A stretch of DNA of 64,000 nt from Amycolatopsis balhimycina FH 1894 (GTDB taxonomy: Bacteria; Actinomycetota; Actinomycetes; Mycobacteriales; Pseudonocardiaceae): positions 3,644,649-3,708,648 of the forward strand of contig NZ_KB913037.1 in the NCBI RefSeq assembly GCF_000384295.1, given 5' to 3'. The position numbers and the translations under genes were made by a program. The notes beneath the pieces were generated by a model. That model did no database searches. It was not told where the DNA came from and saw nothing but the letters and a program-made list of their open reading frames with translations. Below are positions 1 to 9,083 of the stretch, one piece after another; within the stretch, counting starts at the first letter, position 1; each line of letters opens with the position of its first letter.

Positions 1-108
1 TGTCGGCGTTTCGAGAACGCCGACACTGCCCGAATCCTTGGGCGGCACGGAACCGACCCCACACCCGGCGACCAGGACACCCGCGACCAGCACCGCACCG
101 AACTTCAT
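1..108 (-). CDS. N-terminus of a secreted lipoprotein (partial)
   Basis: The gene reads leftwards and runs off the window edge, so only 36 residues are visible. It starts MKFGAVLVAGVLVAGCGVGS: a short basic start, a hydrophobic run and a VAGC lipobox, which predicts cleavage before Cys16 and lipid anchoring to the outer face of the membrane. A GGAG sequence lies 11 bases upstream of the ATG. Function cannot be told from this fragment. It is divergent from the histidine kinase gene. Confidence 0.6.
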   Translation of the reverse strand, partial: MKFGAVLVAGVLVAGCGVGSVPPKDSGSVGVLETPT

Positions 109-170
109 CCGCACGAGGACTCCTTAGCATGACGAATTAACGTGGCGGATGTCGATCGAAAGCCGTTCTC

Positions 171-244
171 CGTTACACCGGAAATGATTTTGGAAAACAA
201 TCGGTTCCAGTATGGCCACGGGTGTAACGCCGTACTCCTAGACT
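171..244 (+). promoter_or_regulatory. Candidate promoter and operator region of the kinase gene
   Basis: Three signals sit here. Arms CGTTACACC (171-179) and GGTGTAACG (221-229) form a 9-bp inverted repeat with a 41-base loop. CCGTACTCC (230-238) repeats one arm of the palindrome found before the MMPL gene at 1996-2017. TAGACT (239-244) fits a -10 box placed so that transcription would begin at or near the ATG at 251, giving a leaderless message. Promoter assignment is inference from spacing. Confidence 0.4.
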
Positions 245-250
245 GGGCGC

Positions 251-1318
251 ATGTCCTGGTTGCGGCGTTGCGCGCCGGAGCTCGCGGTCACCGTCGCGGT
301 GCTCGTCGGCTCGCTGTTCGCCGTGCTGAACGACGGCGCCAAGCCCGCCCACCACGCCGCGCTCGGCTGGGTGCTGACCGTCCTCTGCTGCGCCGCCCTC
401 TTCTTCCGGCGACGCTATCCGCTGAGCGTCGCCGGGTTAACGCTCGTTTGCTGCGCCGTCTACTACCCCCTGACCGACCCGGACGGCCTGGTCCTGCTGG
501 CCTTCGCCTACGCGCTGTACGCGGCGGCCGCGGCCGGGCGGATCCGCGGTGCCGCGCTGCTGGTCGTCGCCGCGATGGCGGGCGTCACCGTGGGCGAAAT
601 CAGCTCGCGGACCGGCCGGCACGTCGACAACTTCGCGTTCTTCCTGATGACCGGCTGGTTCGTCGCCCTGGTCGCCGGCGGCGCTGTCGCGCACTTCCGC
701 GCCGAGGCCGAGCGCACCAAGGAAGCCGAGGCCCGGGCGCGGGCCACCGACGAGCGCCTGCGCATCGCCCGCGAGCTGCACGACGTCCTCGGCCACCACC
801 TCGCGCTGATCAACGTCCAGGCCGGCGCCGCGCTGCACCGCCGTGACCCCGCCCAGGCCGAGGCGGCCCTCGGCACCATCAAGGACGCGAGCAAGACCGC
901 GCTGCAGGAGTTGCGCGCGACGCTCGGCATGCTCCGCCAAGCCGACCGGCCGTCGCTGTCCCGGGTCGCCGAGCTGGCCGAATCCGTCGGCGCGTCCGGG
1001 CTGACCGTGCGCACCGAGATCGACGGCGTCGCGCACGACCTGCCGCCGGACGTCGAGCACGCCGCGTTCCGGGTGGTCCAAGAGGCGCTGACGAACGTCG
1101 CCAAGCACGCCGGCGCGAAGACCGTCGTCGTCCGGCTCGGCTACGGCCCCGACGCGCTGTCCGTGCAGGTCGACGACGACGGCCGCGGCGGCGACGCCTC
1201 GCCGGGCAACGGCATCCGGGGCATGGCCGAACGGGCGCGGGCGCTCGGCGGCGAGCTGACGGCGTCGCCGAAGGAGAACGGCGGATTCCGGGTGTGCGCC
1301 CGGCTGCCGGTGCGATGA
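251..1318 (+). CDS. NarL-type sensor histidine kinase
   Basis: This is a membrane histidine kinase of the HisKA_3 group, 355 residues. The first ~150 residues hold four or five hydrophobic segments with very short loops, so the stimulus is probably sensed in or at the membrane. A linker leads to the dimerisation/phosphoacceptor box ERLRIARELHDVLGHH with His177. The C-terminus is a GHKL ATPase with DDDGRGG and GNGIRGM motifs. The response regulator gene starts 8 bases after its stop, so the two are co-transcribed. No good ribosome site precedes the ATG, in line with a leaderless start. With the following MMPL exporter it likely controls membrane stress or export; the signal is unknown. Confidence 0.9.
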   Translation: MSWLRRCAPELAVTVAVLVGSLFAVLNDGAKPAHHAALGWVLTVLCCAALFFRRRYPLSVAGLTLVCCAVYYPLTDPDGLVLLAFAYALYAAAAAGRIRGAALLVVAAMAGVTVGEISSRTGRHVDNFAFFLMTGWFVALVAGGAVAHFRAEAERTKEAEARARATDERLRIARELHDVLGHHLALINVQAGAALHRRDPAQAEAALGTIKDASKTALQELRATLGMLRQADRPSLSRVAELAESVGASGLTVRTEIDGVAHDLPPDVEHAAFRVVQEALTNVAKHAGAKTVVVRLGYGPDALSVQVDDDGRGGDASPGNGIRGMAERARALGGELTASPKENGGFRVCARLPVR

Positions 1319-1325
1319 TGGGCCG

Positions 1326-1994
1326 ATGATCCGGGTTCTGCTCGTCGACGACCAGCGGCTGGTCCGCGCCGGCTTCCGGTCCATTTTGGACGGCGAGGAC
1401 GACATCACGGTCGTGGCCGAAGCCGCGGACGGGCGCGAGGCACTGCAGGCCGCGCACGACCACCGCCCGGACGTCGTGCTGATGGACATCCGCATGCCCG
1501 TGCTCGACGGCCTGGCCGCCACCCGGCACCTCCTGGAAGACCCGGCGCTCACCGGCACGAAGGTCGTCATCCTCACGACGTTCGACCTCGACGAGGACGT
1601 CTATGGCGCGCTGCGCGCGGGCGCGAGCGGGTTCCTGGTCAAGGACACCGAGCCCGAAGAACTGGTCCACGCCGTGCGCGTGGCCGCCCGCGGCGACGCG
1701 TTGCTGGCGCCGTCCATCACCCGGCGGCTGATCTCGGAGTTCGCCGCGCGGGTCACCCGCCCGGGGCCGGCCCCGGCGCTGGACCGGCTCACCGACCGCG
1801 AGCGCGAAGTACTCGCCCTCGTCGCGGCTGGTCTGTCGAACGACGAGATCGCCCGCGAGCTCACGCTCAGCCCGGCGACGGCGAAGACGCACGTCAGCCG
1901 CATCATGACCAAGACCGGCATGCGCGACCGGGCGCAGCTCGTCGTCCTCGCCTACGAGTCCGGCGCGGTGACACCGCGGTGGCTGACCCCCTGA
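1326..1994 (+). CDS. NarL/LuxR-family response regulator
   Basis: The 222-residue protein is a two-domain response regulator. The receiver domain (about 1-120) has the acidic pair D8/D9, phosphoacceptor Asp54 in VLMDIRMP, and Lys106 in FLVKD. The LuxR-type helix-turn-helix lies at about 154-213 (LTDREREVLALVAAGLSNDE). It is the partner of the kinase just upstream. The stop codon at 1992-1994 is followed one base later by a palindrome that is a plausible binding site for this protein. Likely target: the MMPL exporter gene and, through a half-site at 230-238, its own operon. Confidence 0.93.
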   Translation: MIRVLLVDDQRLVRAGFRSILDGEDDITVVAEAADGREALQAAHDHRPDVVLMDIRMPVLDGLAATRHLLEDPALTGTKVVILTTFDLDEDVYGALRAGASGFLVKDTEPEELVHAVRVAARGDALLAPSITRRLISEFAARVTRPGPAPALDRLTDREREVLALVAAGLSNDEIARELTLSPATAKTHVSRIMTKTGMRDRAQLVVLAYESGAVTPRWLTP

Positions 1995-1995
1995 G

Positions 1996-2017
1996 CCGTA
2001 CTCCCCCGGGAGTACGG
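1996..2017. promoter_or_regulatory. Palindromic operator before the MMPL gene
   Basis: CCGTACTCCC and GGGAGTACGG form a perfect 10-bp inverted repeat separated by two bases. It lies about 92 bases upstream of the MMPL start. The first nine bases of the arm recur at 230-238 before the kinase gene. The spacer is too short for a stable hairpin and no T-run follows, so a dimeric-regulator site fits better than a terminator. The response regulator encoded just upstream is the obvious candidate binder. Confidence 0.5.
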
Positions 2018-2108
2018 GAAAGGACTTAGGGGACACCGCCGGGAGCAAGCGAAGTGTCCTCCGCCGAGCGACGCGCAGTAGGGCCCTTCTCGCGAATCCT
2101 TCTCCACC

Positions 2109-4166
2109 ATGGACACCATCACTCGCCCCACCGGGGGCACCCTGGCCCGGCTGGCCGGCTGGGCGCAGCGCCACCGGTGGCTCGCCGTCGCACTCTGGGC
2201 GCTGGTCCTCATCGGCGTCACGTTCACCGCACAGCTTGCCGGGAGCGCGTTCCACGACGACAACTCGCTACCCGGCACCGAATCCCAGCAGGTCGTCGAC
2301 CTGCTGAAGAACACCGCGCAGTCCGGCGCGAGCGCGCAGATCGTGCTGAAGGCCGACAACGGGCTCGACACTCAGCGAGCCGCAATCGGACACATGCTCG
2401 AGGATGTCCGGTCCCTGCCGCACGTGCGCTCGGTGACCGGACCGTTCGAGACGCTGTCGCCCGATGGCCGGATCGGCTACGCCACGGTCACCTTCGACGC
2501 GGCCTCGACCGACCTCCCCTACGACGACATCGTCAAGTTCGCCGACACCGCGAAGCAGGCCGGGCCGGTCGAGGTCGCGCTCGCCGGGGACCCGATCAAG
2601 CGGATCTCCAAGGGCGGCGGGCCCGCGGAAGGCGCCGGGCTGCTCGCCGCGCTGGTCATCCTCGTTTTCCTGTTCCGTTCGCTGCTCGCCGCCGGGCTGC
2701 CGGTCCTCACCGCGGTGTTCGCCGTCGGGAGCACGCTGGGTGTCATCACGGTCGTCTCGCACTTCGTCGACATCGCGAGCTACACCTCGCCGCTGATGAT
2801 GCTGGTCGGGTTCGGCGTCGGTGTCGACTACGCGCTGCTGATCTTTTCCCGCTACCGCACCGAGATCTTGGCCGGTTTCGACCGCGAAGCCGCCGCCCGG
2901 CGAGCGCTCGACACCGCCGGCCGCTCGGTGCTGTTCGCCGGGACGACGGTGATCATCGCCCTGCTCGGCCTGCTTGCGCTGGGGCTCGGCGGGCTGCGCG
3001 GAGTCGCGCTGTCGGTCGCGCTCACCGTCCTGATGACGATGCTCGCGTCGGTGACGCTCCTGCCCGCGCTGCTGTCGCTGCTCGGCAAGCGGCTGGAACG
3101 CGGAATCCGCCGTCATGCCGCCCGGCGAGAGCACGGCAAGGCATGGCGACAGCTGGCCGACGGCGTCCAACGGCGCCCGCTGGCGCCGCTCGCGATCGGG
3201 CTGGCCGTCCTCATCGGACTGTCCCTTCCGGCCGCGGGCATGCGGCTCGGGTTCGCCGACGCGAGCACCGACCCCGCCGGGTCCACCACGCGCCAGGCGT
3301 ACGACCTGCTGGCCGAGGGCTTCGGGCCGGGCTTCACCGGACCGCTCGCGATCGTCTCCGAGGACGGCGACCCCGTCGCACTGCAGCGGAAACTCGCGGC
3401 GACGCCCGGGATCGCCCGGGTCCTGCCGCCGATGGGCCCGACGGTGCTCGCGTTCCCGGCGACGTCACCGCAGGACGCGGCGACCGCCGACCTGGTGACG
3501 CGGTTGCGGACCGACGTCCTGTCGGCCCTGCCGGGCCACTACCTCGTCGGCGGCTCGGTCGCGGCCGCGACGGACTTCGCCGGCGCCGTCGCCGATCGGC
3601 TGCCGCTGTTCGTGCTGGTCGTCGTCGGGTTGTCCGCGCTGCTGCTCATGGTGGTGTTCCGGTCGATCCTCATCCCGCTCAAGGCGGCGCTGCTGAACCT
3701 GCTGAGCATCGGCGCCTCGCTCGGCGTGATGACGCTGGTGTTCGGCGACGGCTGGTTCGGCGCGCAGCCCGGCCCGATCGAGGCGTTCGTGCCGGTGATG
3801 ATCTTCGCGATCGTGTTCGGGCTGTCGATGGACTACGAGGTGTTCCTCGTGTCGCGGATGCACGAGGAGTGGCGGCGCACCGGCGACGCGCGGCTGGCGG
3901 TGCGCGAAGGACTGGCCTCGACCGGCGCCGTGATCACCGCGGCCGGCGCGATCATGGTCCTGGTGTTCGGGGCGTTCCTGCTCGACCCGTCGCGGATGCT
4001 GGCGCAGTTCGGCCTCGGCCTGGCGGTCGCGGTTCTGCTGGACGCGCTGGTGATCCGCTGCCTGGTCGTCCCGGCGATCATGCGACTGCTCGGGGCCAAG
4101 GCCTGGTGGCTGCCCCGGTGGCTGGACCGCCGTCTGCCGCACTTCGCGCTGGAACCCACGTCGTAA
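2109..4166 (+). CDS. MMPL-family RND transporter
   Basis: The 685-residue protein is a proton-driven MMPL/RND exporter. It shows the family's two-fold layout: one membrane helix at about 24-46, an extracytoplasmic loop (about 47-170), five clustered helices (about 175-335), then a second helix, loop and helix cluster (about 365-680). GVGVDYALLIFSRYR and GLSMDYEVFLVSRMHEE are the paired TM4/TM10 motifs with the Asp-Tyr proton relay. Such proteins move lipids, siderophores or drugs; the substrate here is not visible. The gene follows the two-component pair and a palindrome, so it is likely their regulated output. A hairpin follows the stop. Confidence 0.92.
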   Translation: MDTITRPTGGTLARLAGWAQRHRWLAVALWALVLIGVTFTAQLAGSAFHDDNSLPGTESQQVVDLLKNTAQSGASAQIVLKADNGLDTQRAAIGHMLEDVRSLPHVRSVTGPFETLSPDGRIGYATVTFDAASTDLPYDDIVKFADTAKQAGPVEVALAGDPIKRISKGGGPAEGAGLLAALVILVFLFRSLLAAGLPVLTAVFAVGSTLGVITVVSHFVDIASYTSPLMMLVGFGVGVDYALLIFSRYRTEILAGFDREAAARRALDTAGRSVLFAGTTVIIALLGLLALGLGGLRGVALSVALTVLMTMLASVTLLPALLSLLGKRLERGIRRHAARREHGKAWRQLADGVQRRPLAPLAIGLAVLIGLSLPAAGMRLGFADASTDPAGSTTRQAYDLLAEGFGPGFTGPLAIVSEDGDPVALQRKLAATPGIARVLPPMGPTVLAFPATSPQDAATADLVTRLRTDVLSALPGHYLVGGSVAAATDFAGAVADRLPLFVLVVVGLSALLLMVVFRSILIPLKAALLNLLSIGASLGVMTLVFGDGWFGAQPGPIEAFVPVMIFAIVFGLSMDYEVFLVSRMHEEWRRTGDARLAVREGLASTGAVITAAGAIMVLVFGAFLLDPSRMLAQFGLGLAVAVLLDALVIRCLVVPAIMRLLGAKAWWLPRWLDRRLPHFALEPTS

Positions 4167-4170
4167 ACGC

Positions 4171-4209
4171 CGTGAAGGCCACCTTGAGGAGCTCAAGGTG
4201 GCCTTCACG
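4171..4209. terminator. Hairpin between convergent genes (family member 1)
   Basis: Perfect 18-bp arms (4171-4188 and 4192-4209) around a 3-base loop lie between the ends of the MMPL and fadB genes. The left arm begins CGTGAAGGCCACC. The hairpin is symmetric, so it can end transcription from both sides. No T-run follows, as is common in high-GC actinobacteria. It shares its sequence core with hairpins at 51734 and 57091. Confidence 0.7.
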
Positions 4210-4243
4210 TTAACCGCGGTTTACTCGGAACGTTAGTGACGGT

Positions 4244-6415
4244 TTACTCGTAGATCTCGCCCTTGGCGGCCTTCTCCACGAGCGAAGCAGGCGGCTCGAA
4301 GTGGTCGCCGTAGCGGGCGGCCAGCTCCCGGGAACGGTCGACGAAGCCCTGCAGGCCACCCTCGTACTGGTTGATGTACTGGATGACGCCACCGGTCCAC
4401 GCCGGGAAGCCGATGCCGAAGATGGAGCCGATGTTGGCGTCGGCCACCGACGTCAGCACGCCCTCGTCGAAGCACTTGACCGTCTCGAGCGCCTCGGCGA
4501 AGAGCATCCGCTCCTTGAGGTCCTCGAACGGGACCTCGGCCGAGCCGGACTTGAACGCGTCGCGCAGGCCCGGCCACAGCCCGGTGCGCTTGCCGTTCTC
4601 GTCGTACTCGTAGAAGCCCGCGCCGGTCGAGCGGCCCTTGCGGTCGTACTCCTCGACCATCCGGTCGATCACGGCCTCCGACGCGTGCGCCTTCCACGTG
4701 CCGCCCGCGGCCTCGACCGCTTCGCGGGTCTCCTTGCGGATCTTGCGCGGCAGGGTCAGGGTCAGCTCGTCCATCAGCTGCAGCGGCGGCGCCGGGTACC
4801 CGGCCTGCGCACCGGCCTGCTCGATCGACGCCGGCTCGACGCCCTCGCCCAGCGCGGCGACGGCCTCGTTGATGAACGTCCCGATCACGCGCGAGGTGAA
4901 GAAGCCGCGGCTGTCGTTGACGACGATCGGGGTCTTCTTGATCTGCAGCGTGTAGTCGAAGACCTTGGCCAGCGTGGCCGGCGACGTCTTCTCGCCGCAG
5001 ATGATCTCGACCAGCGGCATCTTGTCCACCGGCGAGAAGAAGTGGATCCCGATGAAGTCCTCGGTCCGCTGCACGCCCTCGGCGAGCGTGGTGATCGGCA
5101 GCGTCGAGGTGTTGGAGCCCAGCACCGCGTCGGCGTTGACGATGCTTTCGATCTCGCCGAACACCTTGTGCTTCAGCTCGACGCTCTCGAACACGGCCTC
5201 GATGACGAAGTCGACGCCCGCGAAATCGGCCGGGTCGGCGGTCGGCTTGATCTTCGCCAGCAGCGCGTCCGACTTCTCCTGCGTGGTCTTGCCGCGTGAG
5301 AGGGCCTTCTCCTCGAGCTTGGCCGCGTAGCCCTTGCCCTTCTCGGCCGCCTCCTGCGAGACGTCCTTCAGGACGACGTCGATGCCGGCCTTCGCCGAGA
5401 CGTACGCGATCGCGGCGCCCATCATGCCCGCGCCGAGCACGCCCACCTTGCGAGCCGTGTACTTCTCGAAGCCGTCCGGCCGCGAGCCGCCGGAGTTGAT
5501 GGTCTGCAGATCGAAGAAGAACGCCTTCGTCATGTTCTTCGAGACCTGGCCGGTGGCGAGGTGGATGAAGTAGCGCGTCTCGATCTGGAGCGCGGTGTCG
5601 ACGTCGACCTGCGCGCCCTCGATGGCGGCGGCCAGGATCGCCCGCGGCGCCGGCATGTTCGCGCCCTTGATCTGCTTGCGCAGGTTCGCCGGGAACGCAG
5701 GCAGGTTGGCCGCGAAGCTCGGGTTCGACGGCGTGCCGCCCGGGATCTTGTAGCCCTTGACGTCGAACGGCTGGACGCCGCTCTCGGGGTTGGCCTTGAT
5801 CCACGCCTTCGCGGCGGGGACGAGCTCCTCGACCGTGCCGACGAGCTCGTGCACCAGGCCGAGCTCGAGCGCCTTGGCCGGGCGGTGCCGCTGGCCCTGC
5901 AGGAGGACGTTCAGCAGCGCGCTCTGGATACCCAGCAATCGGACAGTGCGGACTACGCCACCGCCGCCGGGCAGCAGGCCCAGCGTCACCTCGGGCAGGC
6001 CGATCTGGCTGCCCTTGACGTCGGCGGCGATCCGGTGGTGCGTCGCCAGCGCGATCTCGAGGCCGCCGCCGAGCGCGGCGCCGTTGATCGCCGCGACGAC
6101 CGGCTTGCCGAGCTGCTCGATGCGGCGCATCTGCCCCTTCATCAGGGTGCTGCCCTCGGTCAGCTCGACCGCGTGCTCGGGCTTCGCCTGGATGAGGTCG
6201 TTGAGGTCGCCGCCGGCGAAGAAGGTCTTCTTGGCGGACGTGATGACGACGCCGGTGATGGAGTCCTTCTCGGCCTCCAGTCGGTCGACGGTCACGCCGA
6301 GCGACTCGCGGAAGTCGGCGTTCATCGTGTTCGCCGACTGCTTCGGGTCGTCCAGGGTCAGCGTGACGATCCCGTCGGCGTCCTGCTCCCAGCGGATGGT
6401 CTTGCTCTCGGCCAT
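4244..6415 (-). CDS. fadB: Fatty-acid oxidation complex alpha subunit: enoyl-CoA hydratase / 3-hydroxyacyl-CoA dehydrogenase
   Basis: The 723-residue protein carries two steps of beta-oxidation. Residues 1-190 are a crotonase domain with oxyanion-hole segments AGGDLN and GGGLEIALATHH. From about 320 a Rossmann fold (GVLGAGMMGAAIAY) binds NAD, followed by the dehydrogenase segment IHFFSPVDKMPLVEI with the catalytic His near 457. Two C-terminal dimerisation domains contain SRGFFTSRV and GIGFPAWTGG. Length is normal for FadB/FadJ. I chose the start MAESK; longer readings enter fadA. fadA ends 8 bases upstream, so the two form the classical fadA-fadB operon. Confidence 0.93.
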   Translation of the reverse strand: MAESKTIRWEQDADGIVTLTLDDPKQSANTMNADFRESLGVTVDRLEAEKDSITGVVITSAKKTFFAGGDLNDLIQAKPEHAVELTEGSTLMKGQMRRIEQLGKPVVAAINGAALGGGLEIALATHHRIAADVKGSQIGLPEVTLGLLPGGGGVVRTVRLLGIQSALLNVLLQGQRHRPAKALELGLVHELVGTVEELVPAAKAWIKANPESGVQPFDVKGYKIPGGTPSNPSFAANLPAFPANLRKQIKGANMPAPRAILAAAIEGAQVDVDTALQIETRYFIHLATGQVSKNMTKAFFFDLQTINSGGSRPDGFEKYTARKVGVLGAGMMGAAIAYVSAKAGIDVVLKDVSQEAAEKGKGYAAKLEEKALSRGKTTQEKSDALLAKIKPTADPADFAGVDFVIEAVFESVELKHKVFGEIESIVNADAVLGSNTSTLPITTLAEGVQRTEDFIGIHFFSPVDKMPLVEIICGEKTSPATLAKVFDYTLQIKKTPIVVNDSRGFFTSRVIGTFINEAVAALGEGVEPASIEQAGAQAGYPAPPLQLMDELTLTLPRKIRKETREAVEAAGGTWKAHASEAVIDRMVEEYDRKGRSTGAGFYEYDENGKRTGLWPGLRDAFKSGSAEVPFEDLKERMLFAEALETVKCFDEGVLTSVADANIGSIFGIGFPAWTGGVIQYINQYEGGLQGFVDRSRELAARYGDHFEPPASLVEKAAKGEIYE

Positions 6416-6423
6416 TGTGGTCC

Positions 6424-7635
6424 TCACACCCGCTCGATGATGGTCGCGACGCCCATGCCGCCGCCGATGCACAGGGTCACCAGGGCGCGGCGCGCCTGGC
6501 GGCGTTCGAGCTCGTCGACCACGGTGCCGACCAGCATCGCGCCGGTGGCGCCGAGCGGGTGGCCCATGGCGATCGCGCCGCCGTTGACGTTGACCTTCTC
6601 CTCGTCGAGGTGCAGGTCCTTGATCCACTTGAGCACGACGGACGCGAACGCCTCGTTCAGCTCCCACAGGTCGATGTCCTCGGGCTTGAGGCCCGCGGTC
6701 TTCAGCACCTTTTCGGTGGCCGGCGTGGGGCCGGTGAGCATGATCGTCGGCTCGGAGCCGATCGACGCGGTCGCCACGATCCGGGCACGCGGGGTCAGCC
6801 CGAAGGTCTTGCCGACCTGCTCGGAGCCGACCAGCACCAGCGCGGCACCGTCGACGATGCCGGAGGAGTTCCCGCCGGTGTGGACGTGGTTGATCTTCTC
6901 GACCGAGTGGTACTTCTGCAGCGCGACGGCGTCGAAGCCACCCAGCTCGCCGATGCCGGCGAAGGCGGGCTTGAGCTTGCCGAGGCCCTCGATCGTGGAG
7001 CCCGGACGGCGGTGCTCGTCGTGGTCCAGGATCGTGACACCGTTGATGTCCTTGACCGGGACGACGGACTTGGCGAAGTAGCCCCCGGACCACGCCGCTT
7101 CGGCGCGTTCCTGCGAGCGGACAGCCCACGCGTCGACGTCCTCGCGGGAGAAGCCCTCGATGGTCGCGATCAGGTCGGCGCCGGTCCCCTGCGGGACGAT
7201 GTAGTTGTCGTAGGCGGTGGCGGGGTCCATGAACAGCGCGCCGCCGTCGGAGCCCATCGGCACCCGCGACATCGACTCGACACCGCCGCCGATGACCAGC
7301 TGGTCCCAGCCGGAACGGATCTTCTGCGCGGCGGTGTTGGTGGCTTCGAGGCCGGAGGCGCAGAAGCGGTTGAGCTGCACGCCGGCGACGGTGTCGGGCA
7401 GGCCCGCGTTCAGCGCGGCGGTGCGCGCGATGACGGCGCCCTGCTCGCCGACCGGGGAGACGACGCCGAGGACGATGTCGTCGATCGCGGCGGGGTCGAG
7501 GTTCGGGTGGCGGACCTTGAGTTCGTTGATCAGGCCGACCACCAGGTCGACCGGCTTGGTGCCGTGCAGGGCACCGCCCTTGTTCTTGCCGCGAGGCGTG
7601 CGGATCGCCTCGTAGATGTAGGCCTCGCTACTCAC
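6424..7635 (-). CDS. fadA: Acetyl-CoA acyltransferase (3-ketoacyl-CoA thiolase)
   Basis: The 403-residue thiolase cleaves 3-ketoacyl-CoA to acetyl-CoA and a shortened acyl-CoA. The nucleophile is Cys92 in [10 protein letters not shown]. The second active-site His is in GHPLGATGA and the acid/base Cys in CIGGGMG near the C-terminus. [12 protein letters not shown] is the thiolase substrate loop. It is the first gene of the fadAB operon and is transcribed away from the TetR gene at 7785, with about 150 bases of shared promoter region between them. Confidence 0.95.
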   Translation of the reverse strand: MSSEAYIYEAIRTPRGKNKGGALHGTKPVDLVVGLINELKVRHPNLDPAAIDDIVLGVVSPVGEQGAVIARTAALNAGLPDTVAGVQLNRFCASGLEATNTAAQKIRSGWDQLVIGGGVESMSRVPMGSDGGALFMDPATAYDNYIVPQGTGADLIATIEGFSREDVDAWAVRSQERAEAAWSGGYFAKSVVPVKDINGVTILDHDEHRRPGSTIEGLGKLKPAFAGIGELGGFDAVALQKYHSVEKINHVHTGGNSSGIVDGAALVLVGSEQVGKTFGLTPRARIVATASIGSEPTIMLTGPTPATEKVLKTAGLKPEDIDLWELNEAFASVVLKWIKDLHLDEEKVNVNGGAIAMGHPLGATGAMLVGTVVDELERRQARRALVTLCIGGGMGVATIIERV

Positions 7636-7699
7636 TGAACTACTCCTCGCGAGCGTGTCGGACGTCGTCGTACCGCGGCCGATGATACCGGCCAGTAGG

Positions 7700-7715
7700 G
7701 CTAATGCCCATTAAC
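7700..7715. promoter_or_regulatory. Quasi-palindrome in the fadA/TetR divergent promoter
   Basis: The 16 bases GCTAATGCCCATTAAC read nearly the same on both strands: arms TAATG and CATTA are perfect and the outer pairs match in one of two positions. The site lies 65 bases before fadA and 70 before the TetR start. Position and TetR-like size suggest the operator through which the divergent double TetR protein controls fadAB and itself. This is inference only. Confidence 0.35.
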
Positions 7716-7784
7716 ATATCGCCGGATAACCCCATGGTGTCAATGGGTTGCAGCTGTGCCGTTACCCGCTATCGTGCTTTCACC

Positions 7785-8963
7785 ATGACCGATGTCGAGC
7801 GCAGTGTCAGACCGCGCGACCGCAAGGCCCAGCTGGCCGCGGTGGCGGCGGAGCTGTTCCGCGCGCGCGGCTTCCCCGGCGTCGGCATCAAGGACATAGC
7901 GGACGCGGCGGGCGTCACCGGACCGGCGTTGTACCGCCACTTCGCGGACAAGCAGGCGATCCTGGCGTACGTGGTCCTGAGCGGCTTCGAAGATCTCGAG
8001 GCGGCGACAGCGGAGGCGCTGTCGGACTCGGTTCGGCCGTCCGACCAGCTGGAAGCCCTGCTCACACGCCTCGCGACCCAAGCGGTCGAACGCCGGGAGA
8101 TCGCGGCACTCTGGCGCTGGGAAGGCCGGCATCTGCCGAAGGAGGACCAGCGAGAGATCGCCCGCCGGTCGGCACTGGCGCTGGCGACGTGGGCGAAGGC
8201 CTTGCAGGTCCGCCGCCCCGAGCTGTCGTCCGAGGACGCCGAACTGCTCTGCTGGGCGGCGCTGTCGGTGTTCGGCAGCGTGTCGGTGCACCACACGTCG
8301 GTGGCCCGCCGCCGCTTCGCCGCACTCTTGGTCGAGCTGGCCCTGGGTGTGCTGAACGCCACACTGCCTTCGCCGTCTTCCGAGCCTTCTCCACCCGTGG
8401 TGGGCCTGGGCACACCGTCCCGCCGCGAGCAGGTCCTGGCCGCGGCAACGGCCCTGTTCGCCCACCGAGGCTTCCACGACGTGAGCATGGAGGACATCGG
8501 CGCGGCGGCGGGCATAGCGGGCCCGAGCGTGTACCGCCACTTCCCGAGCAAGGCAGCCCTGATGGTGGCGATCGGCCACCGGGCGGCGGACCGGCTGGCC
8601 CTGGCGGCGGAGAGGGCGCTGCAAGCTCCGGACGAACGCTCCGCGCTCCGCCGCCTGGCGGCGTCGTACGTGCACACGATTCTGCACACGCCGGAACTGC
8701 TGGTGTCGTTCTCGGCGGACCGCGTCACGATGCCCGACCGCGACAAGGCGGATCTGCTGCGGGTTCAGCGGGATTACGTGGCCCAGTGGGTGGCACTGCT
8801 TTCGTCGGTCCGGCCGGAGCTGCCGCCGCGGGAAGCGAAGATCACGGTACACGCGGCGCTGACCATAGCGAACGACCTGGCCCGCACGCGCCGCGTGGCG
8901 TCGAGGCCGCACTTCGAAGCCGAATTGACGACGTTGCTGCACACTGTTCTCGACATCCCCTGA
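7785..8963 (+). CDS. Tandem double-domain TetR-family regulator
   Basis: The 392-residue protein is two TetR-type units in one chain. The first helix-turn-helix is near residues 10-57 (FPGVGIKDIADAAGVTGPAL, then YRHF). The second begins near 212 (FHDVSMEDIGAAAGIAGPSV, then YRHF). Each is followed by a helical ligand-binding part, so a monomer may do the work of a TetR dimer or bind two sites. I chose ATG 7785 (MTDVERS): upstream residues look non-coding and no ribosome site is seen, so the message may be leaderless. Divergence from fadAB suggests an acyl-CoA-responsive repressor of fatty-acid oxidation. Confidence 0.85.
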   Translation: MTDVERSVRPRDRKAQLAAVAAELFRARGFPGVGIKDIADAAGVTGPALYRHFADKQAILAYVVLSGFEDLEAATAEALSDSVRPSDQLEALLTRLATQAVERREIAALWRWEGRHLPKEDQREIARRSALALATWAKALQVRRPELSSEDAELLCWAALSVFGSVSVHHTSVARRRFAALLVELALGVLNATLPSPSSEPSPPVVGLGTPSRREQVLAAATALFAHRGFHDVSMEDIGAAAGIAGPSVYRHFPSKAALMVAIGHRAADRLALAAERALQAPDERSALRRLAASYVHTILHTPELLVSFSADRVTMPDRDKADLLRVQRDYVAQWVALLSSVRPELPPREAKITVHAALTIANDLARTRRVASRPHFEAELTTLLHTVLDIP

Positions 8964-9083
8964 TCGACATGAAGTCAAACGAGTATTCCGTGAATACCTC
9001 CGACCCTTTTCCGTCACTTTCTCACCGAAGCAGAAAAAACGACGGCGGACTGCCGGAATCGTGTCGACAAAAGCCGAGGACCA

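Noticed and set aside
2054-4213. Long open frame of 719 codons on the + strand overlapping the MMPL gene
   Set aside because: Arg/Ala/Gly-rich out-of-frame reading of the MMPL gene; it has no domain pattern. Many similar long frames lie opposite or beside real genes throughout this GC-rich window.
4244-7129. A 961-codon reading of fadB that extends into fadA
   Set aside because: The extra N-terminal part is an out-of-frame reading of fadA; the crotonase domain starts at MAESK (6415), 8 bases after the fadA stop.
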